A stretch of 61,539 nt of DNA from Stenotrophomonas humi. Its GTDB lineage: Bacteria; Pseudomonadota; Gammaproteobacteria; Xanthomonadales; Xanthomonadaceae. Both the position numbers and the translations under genes were made by a program. The notes under the pieces were generated by a model, which was given only the letters and a program-made list of their open reading frames with translations, ran no database searches and was not told the DNA's origin. How positions within the stretch are numbered: the stretch's first letter is position 1; each line of letters starts with the position of its first letter. Of this stretch, positions 8,152 to 17,721 are shown one piece after another. The DNA lies in contig NZ_LDJI01000030.1 of the NCBI RefSeq assembly GCF_001431415.1, positions 1 through 61,539 of the forward strand, in the 5' to 3' direction.

Positions 8152-8721
8152 TTACCGACCGGCAGTTCTGTTTTCGGATTGAAATTCGCGGCGCACCCAA
8201 TCATCGAGAAGACGCTTTTCGTAGCGCAGCGGATCGGTGTTGCTCGGCAGCGAACTGTTGAACAGATAACCGCTGTCCGACAGCTTGCGCTCGCCCTGGC
8301 TGATCACCTGGCCACTGGCATCGGTCAGGGTGAACTGCAGGCTGATGCGCGGCGGGTAGATGTCGCGCATGAAACGCACGTCGTTGAAGTCGGGGCCGTG
8401 CCACGGCTCGTAGTCGCCGGCGCGCTTGATGTCGGTGATGGTCACATCCAGCTTCTGTCCGTCGGTCAACTGCTTGCTGGCCTGCTTGCGCAGATGTTCG
8501 GCCAGCGTCTCCACCCAGTCACCACGCTGCGCTTCCCAGCGGTTGCGGCTTTGACGCAGTTCGGTGAACTGGGCAGGGTCGTTCCACTGTACCTGTACCG
8601 GTCCCTCCGCAGTCAGCGCGCGCGGGGCATCGGGGGCGACAACGTTTCGCGGCTTGGCGTCGGCACTACCCACGGCAAGCAGGCAGGCCAAGGCAAGTCC
8701 AGTCACGGCAAGGGTCTTCAT
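8152..8721 (-). CDS. DUF3016 domain-containing secreted protein
   Basis: A 189-residue protein with a signal peptide (MKTLAVTGLALACLLAVGSADA). The mature part fits the DUF3016 family: VQVQWNDPAQFTELRQS, later WVETLAEHLRKQA, TITDIKRAGDYEPW, and the conserved DVRFMRDIYPPRISLQF segment. It is expected in the periplasm; its function is unknown. The gene is divergent from the hybrid kinase and convergent to alr, sharing the alr terminator. The start is an ATG directly before the signal peptide. Confidence 0.88.
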   Translation of the reverse strand: MKTLAVTGLALACLLAVGSADAKPRNVVAPDAPRALTAEGPVQVQWNDPAQFTELRQSRNRWEAQRGDWVETLAEHLRKQASKQLTDGQKLDVTITDIKRAGDYEPWHGPDFNDVRFMRDIYPPRISLQFTLTDASGQVISQGERKLSDSGYLFNSSLPSNTDPLRYEKRLLDDWVRREFQSENRTAGR

Positions 8722-8904
8722 GACGAGCTCCTATGGCTTGGATGTGTATCCACAGTGTGGGCCCGCAAGCCAGACGGGGCAATGAATGGTGCCGGCGGTG
8801 CCGGCGCCGAGTTGCGCGATGGTTCATCATCACACTCCGTAAATCGGCCGCTGCCCAGACTTTCGGGCGCGCCAGAACCTCCGCCCTCCAGCTCACGTCT
8901 CTAC

Positions 8905-10920
<2,016 letters not shown>

Positions 10921-10956
10921 GTTTCTTTGCATGAAGTTCACGCGCGACGGGGGTAG

Positions 10957-10972
10957 TGTGACCACGGTCACC
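10957..10972. promoter_or_regulatory. Clp/CRP-like site before the DUF3247 gene
   Basis: TGTGA-CCACGG-TCACC matches the CRP/Clp consensus TGTGA-N6-TCACA at nine of ten defined positions and contains a perfect dyad GTGACC-AC-GGTCAC (10958-10971). It lies 15 bp before the start codon of the DUF3247 gene, where binding would more likely block than activate. Clp is the xanthomonad CRP homologue. Regulation here is inference. Confidence 0.45.
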
Positions 10973-10986
10973 TGCGAAACCTCGCC

Positions 10987-11283
10987 ATGGCCCAGTACGC
11001 GCCCCATGTTTACAGCGATCCGATGACGATCGCGCAGCTTGAAACCCTGGCGGGTGAACTGCCGGGGCAAGCGCGGGTGATGTTGGTGCTGGACGACGGC
11101 GCCCGCGTTGCCGGCACCGTGACGATGCGCCCGGTGCTGCGGCATTTTGCCGACTGCGACGAATGCCCGGGGGTGAATGCCACGGTGCGCCTGGACGACC
11201 TGGTCCGGATTTCCCAGCAGCACATGCTGTGGCTGGACAGCGTGCGCCAGGTGCTGCGCCTGCCGGTGGCCGAGGCACCCTGA
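10987..11283 (+). CDS. DUF3247 family protein
   Basis: A 98-residue protein recognised as DUF3247, a small family common in xanthomonads. It has a compact beta-rich core (ARVMLVLDDGARVAGTVTMRP, then NATVRLDDL) and ends QHMLWLDSVRQVLRLPV. Two cysteines in DCDECPG are notable and could bind metal, but this is speculation. It follows the hybrid kinase on the same strand after 66 bp containing a Clp-like dyad, so it may have its own promoter. The alternative start at 11023 (MTIAQLETL) would also fit. Confidence 0.82.
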   Translation: MAQYAPHVYSDPMTIAQLETLAGELPGQARVMLVLDDGARVAGTVTMRPVLRHFADCDECPGVNATVRLDDLVRISQQHMLWLDSVRQVLRLPVAEAP

Positions 11284-11335
11284 CGGCACCAGCAGCGCTG
11301 GAGTGGAACCCCGCTCCGCTGGGGGTGGCTTGCCG

Positions 11336-11368
11336 GTAGAGCCCCCGCCGGGCATGGCCCGGCGCTAC
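11336..11368. repeat. REP palindrome with GTAG on both sides
   Basis: CGCCGGGC-ATG-GCCCGGCG is a perfect 8-bp inverted repeat (11346-11364). It is flanked by GTAG on the plus strand (11336-11339) and GTAG on the minus strand (complement of 11365-11368). It belongs to the same GTAG-headed family as the other palindromes in the window and lies in the 190-bp gap between DUF3247 and rsmC. Confidence 0.8.
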
Positions 11369-11473
11369 CCGGTTCGAGGCGGGATTCGGTGCGGTTCCGC
11401 CCATTTCGGCCCTGTACGGGCCCGGTTACGGCCACCCCGGTAGAATGGACGCCCCGTTTGACCAAGTATCGGC

Positions 11474-12529
11474 ATGCCCGCTCCATACGACGCCCCGCTG
11501 GAAACCCTGTTCCTTCCCTTCTCCGCCTCCAATCTGCGCTGGCCGCAGGGGCCGGTGTTGTTCCTGCGCGCCCGCGACGGCTGGCCGCTGGGCGAGCACG
11601 CCACGGCCTCGCAACTGGTCTGCGCACAAAGCTTCCGCCCGTTTGCCGAGGCGCTGGAGCGCAGCGGCTGGGAAGTACGCAGCGAGCAGGTGCTGGAGGA
11701 ATCCAGTGAGCGCTACCCGCTGGTGCTGGTGCTGCCACCGCGTCAGCGCGATGAGGCCCGTGCCCTGTTCGCGCGCGCGCTGGACCTGGTGGCGCCGGGT
11801 GGTCAGATCGTGGCCTGCCAGTCCAACAACGAGGGCGCGCGCTCCGGCGAAAGCGACCTGCAGCAGCTGGCCGGGCTGGGCGGCAAGCTGACCAAGAACC
11901 ATTGCCGCACCTACTGGACCGCGCCGCAGGACGGCAGCCATGACGAAGCCCTGCGCAAGCGCTGGGCTGCGCTGGATGCCGAGCGCCCGATCCTGGATGG
12001 GCGCTTCCACAGCCGTCCGGGCGTGTTCGCCTGGGATCGCATCGACCCGGCCTCGGCGCTGCTGGTCGAACAGTTGCCGGCCACCCTGGCGGGCCGCGGT
12101 GCCGACCTTGGCGCTGGCTGGGGCTACCTGTCGGCCGAAATACTGGCGCGTTGCCCGCAGGTCACCGCGTTGGACCTGTACGAAGCCGAAGCGCGCGCGC
12201 TGGCGCTGGCCCGCCGCAACCTGGCAGGCAGCACCGCGCAGCTGGGCTTCCGTTGGCAGGATGTCACCGCCGGCATCGATGGCCGCTACGACTTCATCGT
12301 CTCCAATCCGCCGTTCCATACCCCGGCGCGCGAAGACCGGCCGGACATCGGCCGCCGCTTCATCGCCGTGGCGGCAGAGGCACTGCGTCCGGGTGGGCAG
12401 TTGTTCATGGTCGCCAACCGCCATCTGCCCTACGAACAGATCCTCAATGAGAGCTTCGGCAAGGTGCACGTGGCCGCCGAGCGTGACGGCTTCAAGGTCA
12501 TCGTCGGCACCCGCGGGGGGCGTGCGTGA
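11474..12529 (+). CDS. rsmC: RsmC-like 16S rRNA (guanine-N2) methyltransferase
   Basis: A 351-residue SAM-dependent methyltransferase of the RsmC/RlmG type, which methylates a guanine exocyclic amine of rRNA (G1207 of 16S in Escherichia coli). The N-terminal half is the degenerate methyltransferase domain of the family (ending near KLTKNHCRTYWTAP). The C-terminal half carries the SAM loop GADLGAGWGYLSAEIL and the catalytic N278-P-P-F motif (SNPPFHT). The exact target base is inferred from the family. Its stop overlaps the GTG start of rsuA by four bases, giving a translation-coupled rRNA-modification operon. Confidence 0.88.
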   Translation: MPAPYDAPLETLFLPFSASNLRWPQGPVLFLRARDGWPLGEHATASQLVCAQSFRPFAEALERSGWEVRSEQVLEESSERYPLVLVLPPRQRDEARALFARALDLVAPGGQIVACQSNNEGARSGESDLQQLAGLGGKLTKNHCRTYWTAPQDGSHDEALRKRWAALDAERPILDGRFHSRPGVFAWDRIDPASALLVEQLPATLAGRGADLGAGWGYLSAEILARCPQVTALDLYEAEARALALARRNLAGSTAQLGFRWQDVTAGIDGRYDFIVSNPPFHTPAREDRPDIGRRFIAVAAEALRPGGQLFMVANRHLPYEQILNESFGKVHVAAERDGFKVIVGTRGGRA

Positions 12530-13227
12530 GGCTGGTCAAGCTCATTGCCAACCTGGGCTATGGCAGCCGCAAGCAGGTGCAGCAGATGTTCCGCGAAGGC
12601 AGCATCACCGACGCCGACGGCGAGGTGCTGTATGCCGACGACAAGGTGGAGCATGAGGCGATCCGCGTTGACGGCGAGCCGCTGGACCCGCCAGCGGGCA
12701 TGATCCTGATGCTGCACAAACCGGCCGGTTACACCTGTTCGACCAAGGACCAGGGCCGGTTGATCTACGATCTGCTGCCGCCGCGTTTCCGTGATCGTGC
12801 GCCGGTGCTGTCCACTGTCGGCCGGCTGGACCGCGACACCAGCGGCATGCTGCTGCTCACCGATGACGGCGCGTTGCTGCACCGGATCATCTCGCCCAAG
12901 TCCAAGCTGTCCAAGGTCTATGAGGCCGAGCTGGCGCAGGACCTGAGCGGCAACGAAGTGGCGCTGTTCGCCAGTGGCAGCTTGCTGCTGGAGTCGGAAA
13001 AAACTCCGCTGCTGCCGGCCGAATTGAAGATTCACGACCCGCGTCACGCGCAGCTGGTGCTGCACGAAGGGCGTTATCACCAGGTGCGGCGCATGTTTGC
13101 CGCCACCGGCAATCACGTCGCCGCGCTGCACCGCAGCCGCATTGGTGGTCTGGGCCTGGATGGGCTGGAAGAAGGCCAATGGCGGATGCTGACCCCCACT
13201 GATCTGGACACCTTGTTCGCTGCATGA
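12526..13227 (+). CDS. rsuA: 16S rRNA pseudouridine(516) synthase RsuA
   Basis: Isomerises a uridine of 16S rRNA (U516 in Escherichia coli) to pseudouridine. The 233-residue protein has an N-terminal S4-like RNA-binding domain (LVKLIANLGYGSRKQVQQMF) and the catalytic motif GRLDRDTSGMLLL, with Asp102 as the nucleophile, then KVYEAEL and the C-terminal EGRYHQVRRMFAATGNHV. It starts with GTG inside the rsmC stop (GTGA) and ends with ATGA shared with the HAD gene. Both overlaps indicate one operon and coupled translation. Other members of the RluE/RluF group are similar, but size and motif favour RsuA. Confidence 0.9.
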   Translation: MRLVKLIANLGYGSRKQVQQMFREGSITDADGEVLYADDKVEHEAIRVDGEPLDPPAGMILMLHKPAGYTCSTKDQGRLIYDLLPPRFRDRAPVLSTVGRLDRDTSGMLLLTDDGALLHRIISPKSKLSKVYEAELAQDLSGNEVALFASGSLLLESEKTPLLPAELKIHDPRHAQLVLHEGRYHQVRRMFAATGNHVAALHRSRIGGLGLDGLEEGQWRMLTPTDLDTLFAA

Positions 13228-13925
13228 ACACCCTCGCTGCGCTGCCGTTCCTTCCCGACGCCGTCATCTTCGACATGGACGGATTGATGATCGACAGCGA
13301 GCGGGTGTCCGTCGCCTGCTGGAGCCAGGCGGCCGAAGAATTCGGGCTGACGCTGGAGCGATCGTTTTTCCTCGGCATGGTCGGTTTTGGCGACCGCGAT
13401 TGCCGCGCGATGCTGCGCCGGCATCTGGCCGATGATGCACAGGTCGATGCGATGAGCGAGCGCTGCCACCTGCTGTACGACGAACGCACACATGCCGGCC
13501 TGCCGTTGCGCCCGGGCATCGTCGAACTGCTGGAGCTGCTCAAGGCACACGACATTCCACGCGCGGTGGCCACTTCCACCCGGCAGCCACGTGCGGATCG
13601 CAAACTGGAGGCGGCAGGGTTGTTGCCGTACTTCCATGCGGTGGTGACCAGCAGTGATGTGTCGCGCCCGAAGCCCGAGCCGGAGATCTATCTGCTCGCC
13701 GCGCAACGTTTGGGGCATGCGCCCGCGCGCTGCCTGGCGCTGGAGGATTCACCGGCCGGTATCCGCGCTGCACTGGGCGCCGGCATGACGGCGATCCAGG
13801 TGCCGGATCTGGTGCATCCGGATGATGCCGTGCGGGCACTGGGTCACCGCATCGCCGGCTCGCTGCATGACGTGCGCCAGCTGCTGCAGCCGTGGTTGGG
13901 CAAGGCGCCGGTCGCAGCGTTGTAG
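13224..13925 (+). CDS. HAD-superfamily phosphatase, beta-phosphoglucomutase-like
   Basis: A 233-residue HAD hydrolase of subfamily IA. Motif I is FDMDGLMIDSE with Asp17 and Asp19, motif II lies in AVATSTRQPR, the conserved lysine in RPKPEPEIYL, and motif III/IV in LALEDSPAGIRAA. The helical cap between residues 25 and 95 resembles beta-phosphoglucomutases and small sugar-phosphate phosphatases; the substrate is not evident. Its ATG overlaps the rsuA stop, suggesting a third operon member. The stop codon TAG at 13923-13925 is the last three bases of a GTAG REP head. Confidence 0.9.
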   Translation: MNTLAALPFLPDAVIFDMDGLMIDSERVSVACWSQAAEEFGLTLERSFFLGMVGFGDRDCRAMLRRHLADDAQVDAMSERCHLLYDERTHAGLPLRPGIVELLELLKAHDIPRAVATSTRQPRADRKLEAAGLLPYFHAVVTSSDVSRPKPEPEIYLLAAQRLGHAPARCLALEDSPAGIRAALGAGMTAIQVPDLVHPDDAVRALGHRIAGSLHDVRQLLQPWLGKAPVAAL

Positions 13926-13941
13926 GGGCGGCGTTCGCCGC
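13922..13941 (+). repeat. SMAG-like REP overlapping the HAD stop codon
   Basis: GTAG at 13922-13925 followed by GG and the palindrome GCGGCG-TT-CGCCGC (13928-13941). The TAG is in frame as the stop codon of the HAD gene. The remaining 258 bp up to copZ holds one further hairpin (14161-14188) and no gene I can support. Confidence 0.78.
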
Positions 13942-14160
13942 GACGCATGCGGTGCGCGTGCCCCTGTGCAATGCATGCAATCGCATTGCTTCCATCAATT
14001 CAAAGAAGACCTGGCGCAGGGATTTCAATCGCGCCTACGGCACTGTGACGCCCTTCGCTCGGTAGAAACGGCATGAACGCGGCGATCATTTCCCAGTGCG
14101 CTGCGCTTACCCGGGCTACGGTGTTCGCATGGCAACGGCCGTACTGGCCATCGCACGGTT

Positions 14161-14188
14161 TACGCCGCTCCTGCAGTAGAGCGGCGTA
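14161..14188. terminator. Stem-loop downstream of copZ
   Basis: TACGCCGCTC and GAGCGGCGTA form a perfect 10-bp stem with an 8-base loop, 11 bp beyond the copZ stop on the minus strand. No T-run follows in either direction, so termination efficiency is uncertain. The loop region includes GTAGAG, again reminiscent of REP elements. Confidence 0.5.
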
Positions 14189-14199
14189 GCCGATGGGTT

Positions 14200-14397
14200 T
14201 CAGCCCTGCAGTTGCGGCGGGAAGCCGGCCGCGTCCAATACCTGGGTGATGCGTTCAGCCGATTCGGTCGTCTGGATCTGCACGATCCTGCTCGGCACAT
14301 CGATTTCCACCGTGGCTGCCGGGTCTATTTCCTTCACTGCCGCCGTCACGCTGCGTGCGCAGCCGCCGCAGGTCATGCTTTCAATATGCAACTTCAT
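14200..14397 (-). CDS. copZ: CopZ-like heavy-metal-binding chaperone
   Basis: A 65-residue single HMA domain (ferredoxin-like fold). It begins MKLHIESMTCGGCARSVTAA; Cys10 and Cys13 form the MxCxxC metal site. Such proteins carry Cu(I) to CopA-type ATPases and regulators in the cytoplasm. The gene is divergent from copA and has its own 19-bp-spacer MerR-type promoter, so copper specificity is well supported by context. The start is the ATG at 14395-14397. Confidence 0.9.
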   Translation of the reverse strand: MKLHIESMTCGGCARSVTAAVKEIDPAATVEIDVPSRIVQIQTTESAERITQVLDAAGFPPQLQG

Positions 14398-14423
14398 GGG
14401 GTGTCTCCGTTGGGTACCGGCGC

Positions 14424-14454
14424 AGGATGGAGGTTTCCATCATGGCAAGGTCAA
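14424..14454 (-). promoter_or_regulatory. CueR-type promoter of copZ
   Basis: Read on the minus strand: -35 TTGACC (14449-14454), a 19-bp spacer, and -10 CATCCT (14424-14429). A spacer of 19 bp is the hallmark of MerR-family promoters. The spacer begins TTGCC and contains GGAAA, a weaker version of the ACCTTCC...GGAAGGT CueR dyad. It lies 27 bp upstream of the start codon. Confidence 0.6.
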
Positions 14455-14480
14455 TAGGGCGCATCACTGCCGCCAGCCCC

Positions 14481-14511
14481 TTGACCTTCCTGTCATGGGA
14501 AGCTTTACCGT
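14481..14511 (+). promoter_or_regulatory. CueR-type promoter of copA
   Basis: -35 TTGACC (14481-14486), exactly 19 bp, then -10 TACCGT (14506-14511). The spacer carries the dyad CTTCC-tgtcatg-GGAAG, close to the CueR box ACCTTCC-N7-GGAAGGT. With cueR downstream of copA this is a strong case for copper-induced, autoregulated expression. Confidence 0.78.
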
Positions 14512-14526
14512 GGCTGCAACGGTAAA
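14504..14526 (+). promoter_or_regulatory. Perfect dyad over the copA -10 and transcription start
   Basis: TTTACCGT-GGCTGCA-ACGGTAAA has perfect 8-bp arms. It covers the copA -10 and the expected start site. It could be a second operator or form a hairpin at the very 5' end of the mRNA; the sequence alone does not decide. Confidence 0.5.
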
Positions 14527-14543
14527 CAGGCGGAGACAAGCCG

Positions 14544-17036
14544 ATGACTAGCACGGCCAACAAGGGCAGGGCAGCAGGCGCCCAGCAGATGGAAGATCTG
14601 GTGATTGAAGGCATGACCTGCGCGTCCTGCGTCGGCCGCGTGGAGCGGGCGCTTGCAGCGGTGCCTGGGGTGAGCAAGGCCAGCGTGAACCTGGCCACCG
14701 AGCGCGCCAGCGTGCAGACCGACGGCAACGTGGCGCGCGAGGCATTGGTGCAGGCCATACGCAAGGCCGGCTACGAAGTGACTGCGTCCGTACCACTGGA
14801 GCTGGAAATCGAAGGCATGACCTGCGCGTCCTGTGTGGGCCGGGTGGAACGCGCGCTGTTGGCGGTACCCGGCGTGCAGTCGGCCAGCGTCAACCTCGCC
14901 ACCGAGCGGGCCACGGTGCAGGGCAATGCGTCGCCGGCCGCACTGGTGGCTGCCATCGCCACGGCGGGCTACACCGCCCGTCTGCTTGACCGTGCGGTCA
15001 GCAACGAAGACGCACAGGCCCAGCGTCACGCCGACGAACTGCGCGTACTCCGGCGTGATCTGCTGTTGGCCACGGCGCTGACGCTGCCGGTATTCCTGCT
15101 GGAAATGGGCGGGCATCTGGTGCCTGCCTTCCACCACTTCATCGCCTCCACGCTGGGCATGCAGAACAGCTGGCTGCTGCAGTTCGTGCTGACCACGCTG
15201 GTGCTGGTGTTCCCGGGCCGTCGCTTCTATGAGAAGGGCATCCCCGCATTGCTGCGCGCCGCACCGGACATGAATTCGCTGGTCGCGGTGGGTACGTTGG
15301 CCGCTTACGGCTTCTCGCTGGTGGCTACGTTCGTACCGCGTCTGCTGCCGGCTGGCACCGTCAATGTGTACTACGAAGCAGCGGCGGTGATCGTCACCTT
15401 GATCCTGCTTGGTCGCGTGCTGGAGGCGAAGGCCAAGGGCCGTACCTCGGAGGCCATCAAGCGCCTGCTCAAGCTGCAGGCCAAGACCGCCCGTGTGCGC
15501 CGTGATGGCAGCGTGGTCGAGCTGCCGCTGGAGCGGATCAACAGCGGTGACGTGATCGACGTACGCCCGGGCGAACGTATCGCCGTGGATGGCGAGGTGA
15601 TCGATGGCGACAGCTATGTCGATGAATCGATGATCAGTGGCGAGCCGGTGCCGGTGCAGAAAACACCGGGCAGCACTGTCGTGGGCGGCACCGTGAATCA
15701 GACCGGTACGCTCGGCGTGCGTGCCACCGCAGTGGGCGGGGCCACCGTGCTGGCGCAGATCATCCGGCTGGTGGAACAGGCGCAGAGTGCCAAGCTGCCG
15801 ATCCAGGCGCTGGTGGACCGCATCACCCTGTGGTTCGTGCCTGCGGTGATGGGCCTGGCCGCACTCACATTCCTGGTGTGGTTGTTGTTCGGGCCGGACC
15901 CAGCGCTCACTTTCGGCCTGGTCAACGCGGTGGCGGTGCTGATCATCGCCTGCCCGTGTGCAATGGGCCTGGCGACGCCGACCTCGATCATGGTCGGCAC
16001 CGGTCGCGGCGCCGAGCTGGGCGTGCTGTTCCGCAAGGGCGAGGCGCTGCAGCTGCTCAAGGAAGCGCAGGTAGTGGCGGTGGACAAGACCGGTACGCTC
16101 ACCGAAGGCCGCCCCTTGCTGACCGATCTGCAACTGGCCGACGGCTTCACCCGGGATGACGTGCTGGCCAAGGTGGCAGCGGTGGAAGACCGCTCCGAGC
16201 ACCCGATCGCCCGTGCCATCGTCAGCGCCGCGCAGCAGGATGGCCTGCAGTTGCCGACGATCGAGGCCTTTGAATCGGTCACCGGCTACGGCGTGCGGGC
16301 GCAGGTGCAGGGCGTGCGCGTGGAAGTGGGTGCTGACCGTTTCATGCAGACGCTGGGCCTGGATGTGACCGCGTTCGCCGACGTGGCCAGGCAGCTGGGC
16401 GAAGAGGGCAAGTCGCCGCTGTATGCCGCCATTGATGGAAAGCTGGCAGCAATCATCGCGGTGTCCGATCCGATCAAGCACGACACCCGCGCGGCCATCG
16501 CCAGTCTGCATGCGCTGGGCCTGAAGGTGGCGATGATCACCGGCGACAACCGCCGCACCGCTGAAGCCATCGCCCGCCAGTTGGGCATCGATGAAGTGGT
16601 GGCCGAAGTGCTGCCCGAGGGCAAGGTGGATGCGGTACGTCGGCTCAAGGCCGCACATGGCCGCCTGGCCTATGTGGGCGACGGCATCAACGACGCTCCA
16701 GCGTTGGCCGCCGCCGATGTCGGCCTGGCCATCGGTACCGGCACCGACGTGGCCATTGAAGCGGCCGACGTGGTGCTGATGTCCGGCAGCCTGCAGGGCG
16801 TGCCCAATGCCATCGCGTTGAGCAAGGCGACCATGGGCAACATCAGCCAGAACCTGTTCTGGGCGTTCGCCTACAACACTGCGTTGATCCCGGTTGCTGC
16901 CGGCTTGTTGTATCCGTTCTGGGGCGTGCTGCTGTCGCCGGTGTTTGCTGCCGGCGCGATGGCGCTGTCCTCGGTGTTCGTACTGGGCAACGCATTGCGG
17001 CTAAAGCGCTTCCAGCCACCGCAGGCACAGGCATGA
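14544..17036 (+). CDS. copA: Cu(I)-exporting P1B-type ATPase CopA
   Basis: Exports monovalent copper from the cytoplasm using ATP. The 830-residue protein has two N-terminal HMA domains (MTCASC with Cys26/Cys29, and a second MTCASC near residue 93), then membrane helices. The ion-binding C470-P-C472 motif is in IIACPCAMGLATPT, the phosphorylated Asp514 in DKTGTLTEG, the actuator loop in ISGEPVPV, HP in EDRSEHPIARA, and the hinge in MITGDN and GDGINDAPALA. The ATG at 14544 follows a CGGAGA-type ribosome binding site. The stop overlaps the cueR start. Two HMA domains plus CPC indicate copper or silver rather than zinc. Confidence 0.96.
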   Translation: MTSTANKGRAAGAQQMEDLVIEGMTCASCVGRVERALAAVPGVSKASVNLATERASVQTDGNVAREALVQAIRKAGYEVTASVPLELEIEGMTCASCVGRVERALLAVPGVQSASVNLATERATVQGNASPAALVAAIATAGYTARLLDRAVSNEDAQAQRHADELRVLRRDLLLATALTLPVFLLEMGGHLVPAFHHFIASTLGMQNSWLLQFVLTTLVLVFPGRRFYEKGIPALLRAAPDMNSLVAVGTLAAYGFSLVATFVPRLLPAGTVNVYYEAAAVIVTLILLGRVLEAKAKGRTSEAIKRLLKLQAKTARVRRDGSVVELPLERINSGDVIDVRPGERIAVDGEVIDGDSYVDESMISGEPVPVQKTPGSTVVGGTVNQTGTLGVRATAVGGATVLAQIIRLVEQAQSAKLPIQALVDRITLWFVPAVMGLAALTFLVWLLFGPDPALTFGLVNAVAVLIIACPCAMGLATPTSIMVGTGRGAELGVLFRKGEALQLLKEAQVVAVDKTGTLTEGRPLLTDLQLADGFTRDDVLAKVAAVEDRSEHPIARAIVSAAQQDGLQLPTIEAFESVTGYGVRAQVQGVRVEVGADRFMQTLGLDVTAFADVARQLGEEGKSPLYAAIDGKLAAIIAVSDPIKHDTRAAIASLHALGLKVAMITGDNRRTAEAIARQLGIDEVVAEVLPEGKVDAVRRLKAAHGRLAYVGDGINDAPALAAADVGLAIGTGTDVAIEAADVVLMSGSLQGVPNAIALSKATMGNISQNLFWAFAYNTALIPVAAGLLYPFWGVLLSPVFAAGAMALSSVFVLGNALRLKRFQPPQAQA

Positions 17037-17515
17037 AGGAGATGACGATGCACGACGGCATGAATATCGGCCAGGCGGCCAAGGCTACCGGCCTGTCGGC
17101 GAAGATGATCCGCTACTACGAAGACACCGGCCTGTTCGGGCCGGTGTCACGCACCGAGGCCGGCTATCGCCTCTACAGTCCGCGCGACCTGCACACGCTG
17201 GGCTTCATCAAGCGCTCGCGCGACATGGGTTTCAGCGTCGAGCGCATCGGCGAACTGCTGCAGCTGTGGCAGGACCGATCGCGCCACAGCGCGGACGTCA
17301 AGCGCATGGCACTGGAGCACGTGCAGATCCTGCAGCAGCGCATCGCTGAACTGCAGGACATGGTGCGTACGGTGCAGGCACTGGCCGAGTGCTGCGCCGG
17401 CGACGATCGTCCGGATTGCCCGATCCTGCGCGATATCGAAACCGGCGTGCCACTGCTGGCTGAGCCGATGTCGACGCAGTTTGGTGCCGGCACCAAGCTC
17501 AAGCCACGTCATTGA
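17033..17515 (+). CDS. cueR: Copper-responsive MerR-family regulator CueR
   Basis: A Cu(I) sensor that activates 19-bp-spacer promoters by DNA distortion. The 160-residue protein has the MerR winged helix (NIGQAAKATGLSAKMIRYYE, GYRLYSPRDLHTLGFIKRSR), a long dimerisation helix, and a C-terminal metal loop CAGDDRPDC with Cys121 and Cys129, the C-x7-C spacing of CueR rather than of zinc or mercury sensors. The ATG at 17033 overlaps the copA stop; ATGs at 17045 and 17048 are alternatives. It is thus co-transcribed with its own target, giving positive autoregulation. Confidence 0.94.
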   Translation: MKEMTMHDGMNIGQAAKATGLSAKMIRYYEDTGLFGPVSRTEAGYRLYSPRDLHTLGFIKRSRDMGFSVERIGELLQLWQDRSRHSADVKRMALEHVQILQQRIAELQDMVRTVQALAECCAGDDRPDCPILRDIETGVPLLAEPMSTQFGAGTKLKPRH

Positions 17516-17721
17516 CTCGGCATGCACCGTCGTCTGAACAAAGGGCAACGCGCACCAGCGTCGCGCGTGCCAGAAAACACCTGAATACAAGCCAAAAAAA
17601 ACCATTTCAGCGGAGGTGCGGTTTCAGGATGGGTTGGGGTGCATAACGGAAAAATTACATCCGGACGCAGGCAGTGAATTTATTGCCGTGCCATCAAGAC
17701 GTAATCCAGAGGTGTACCCCC

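Noticed and set aside
7993..8904. 304-codon upstream extension of the hybrid kinase
   Set aside because: The extension runs through the end of alr, a terminator and the antisense of DUF3016; no domain is found there.
14505..16658. 717-codon minus-strand frame opposite copA
   Set aside because: Antisense shadow; low-complexity His/Gln-rich product and the copA reading is unambiguous.
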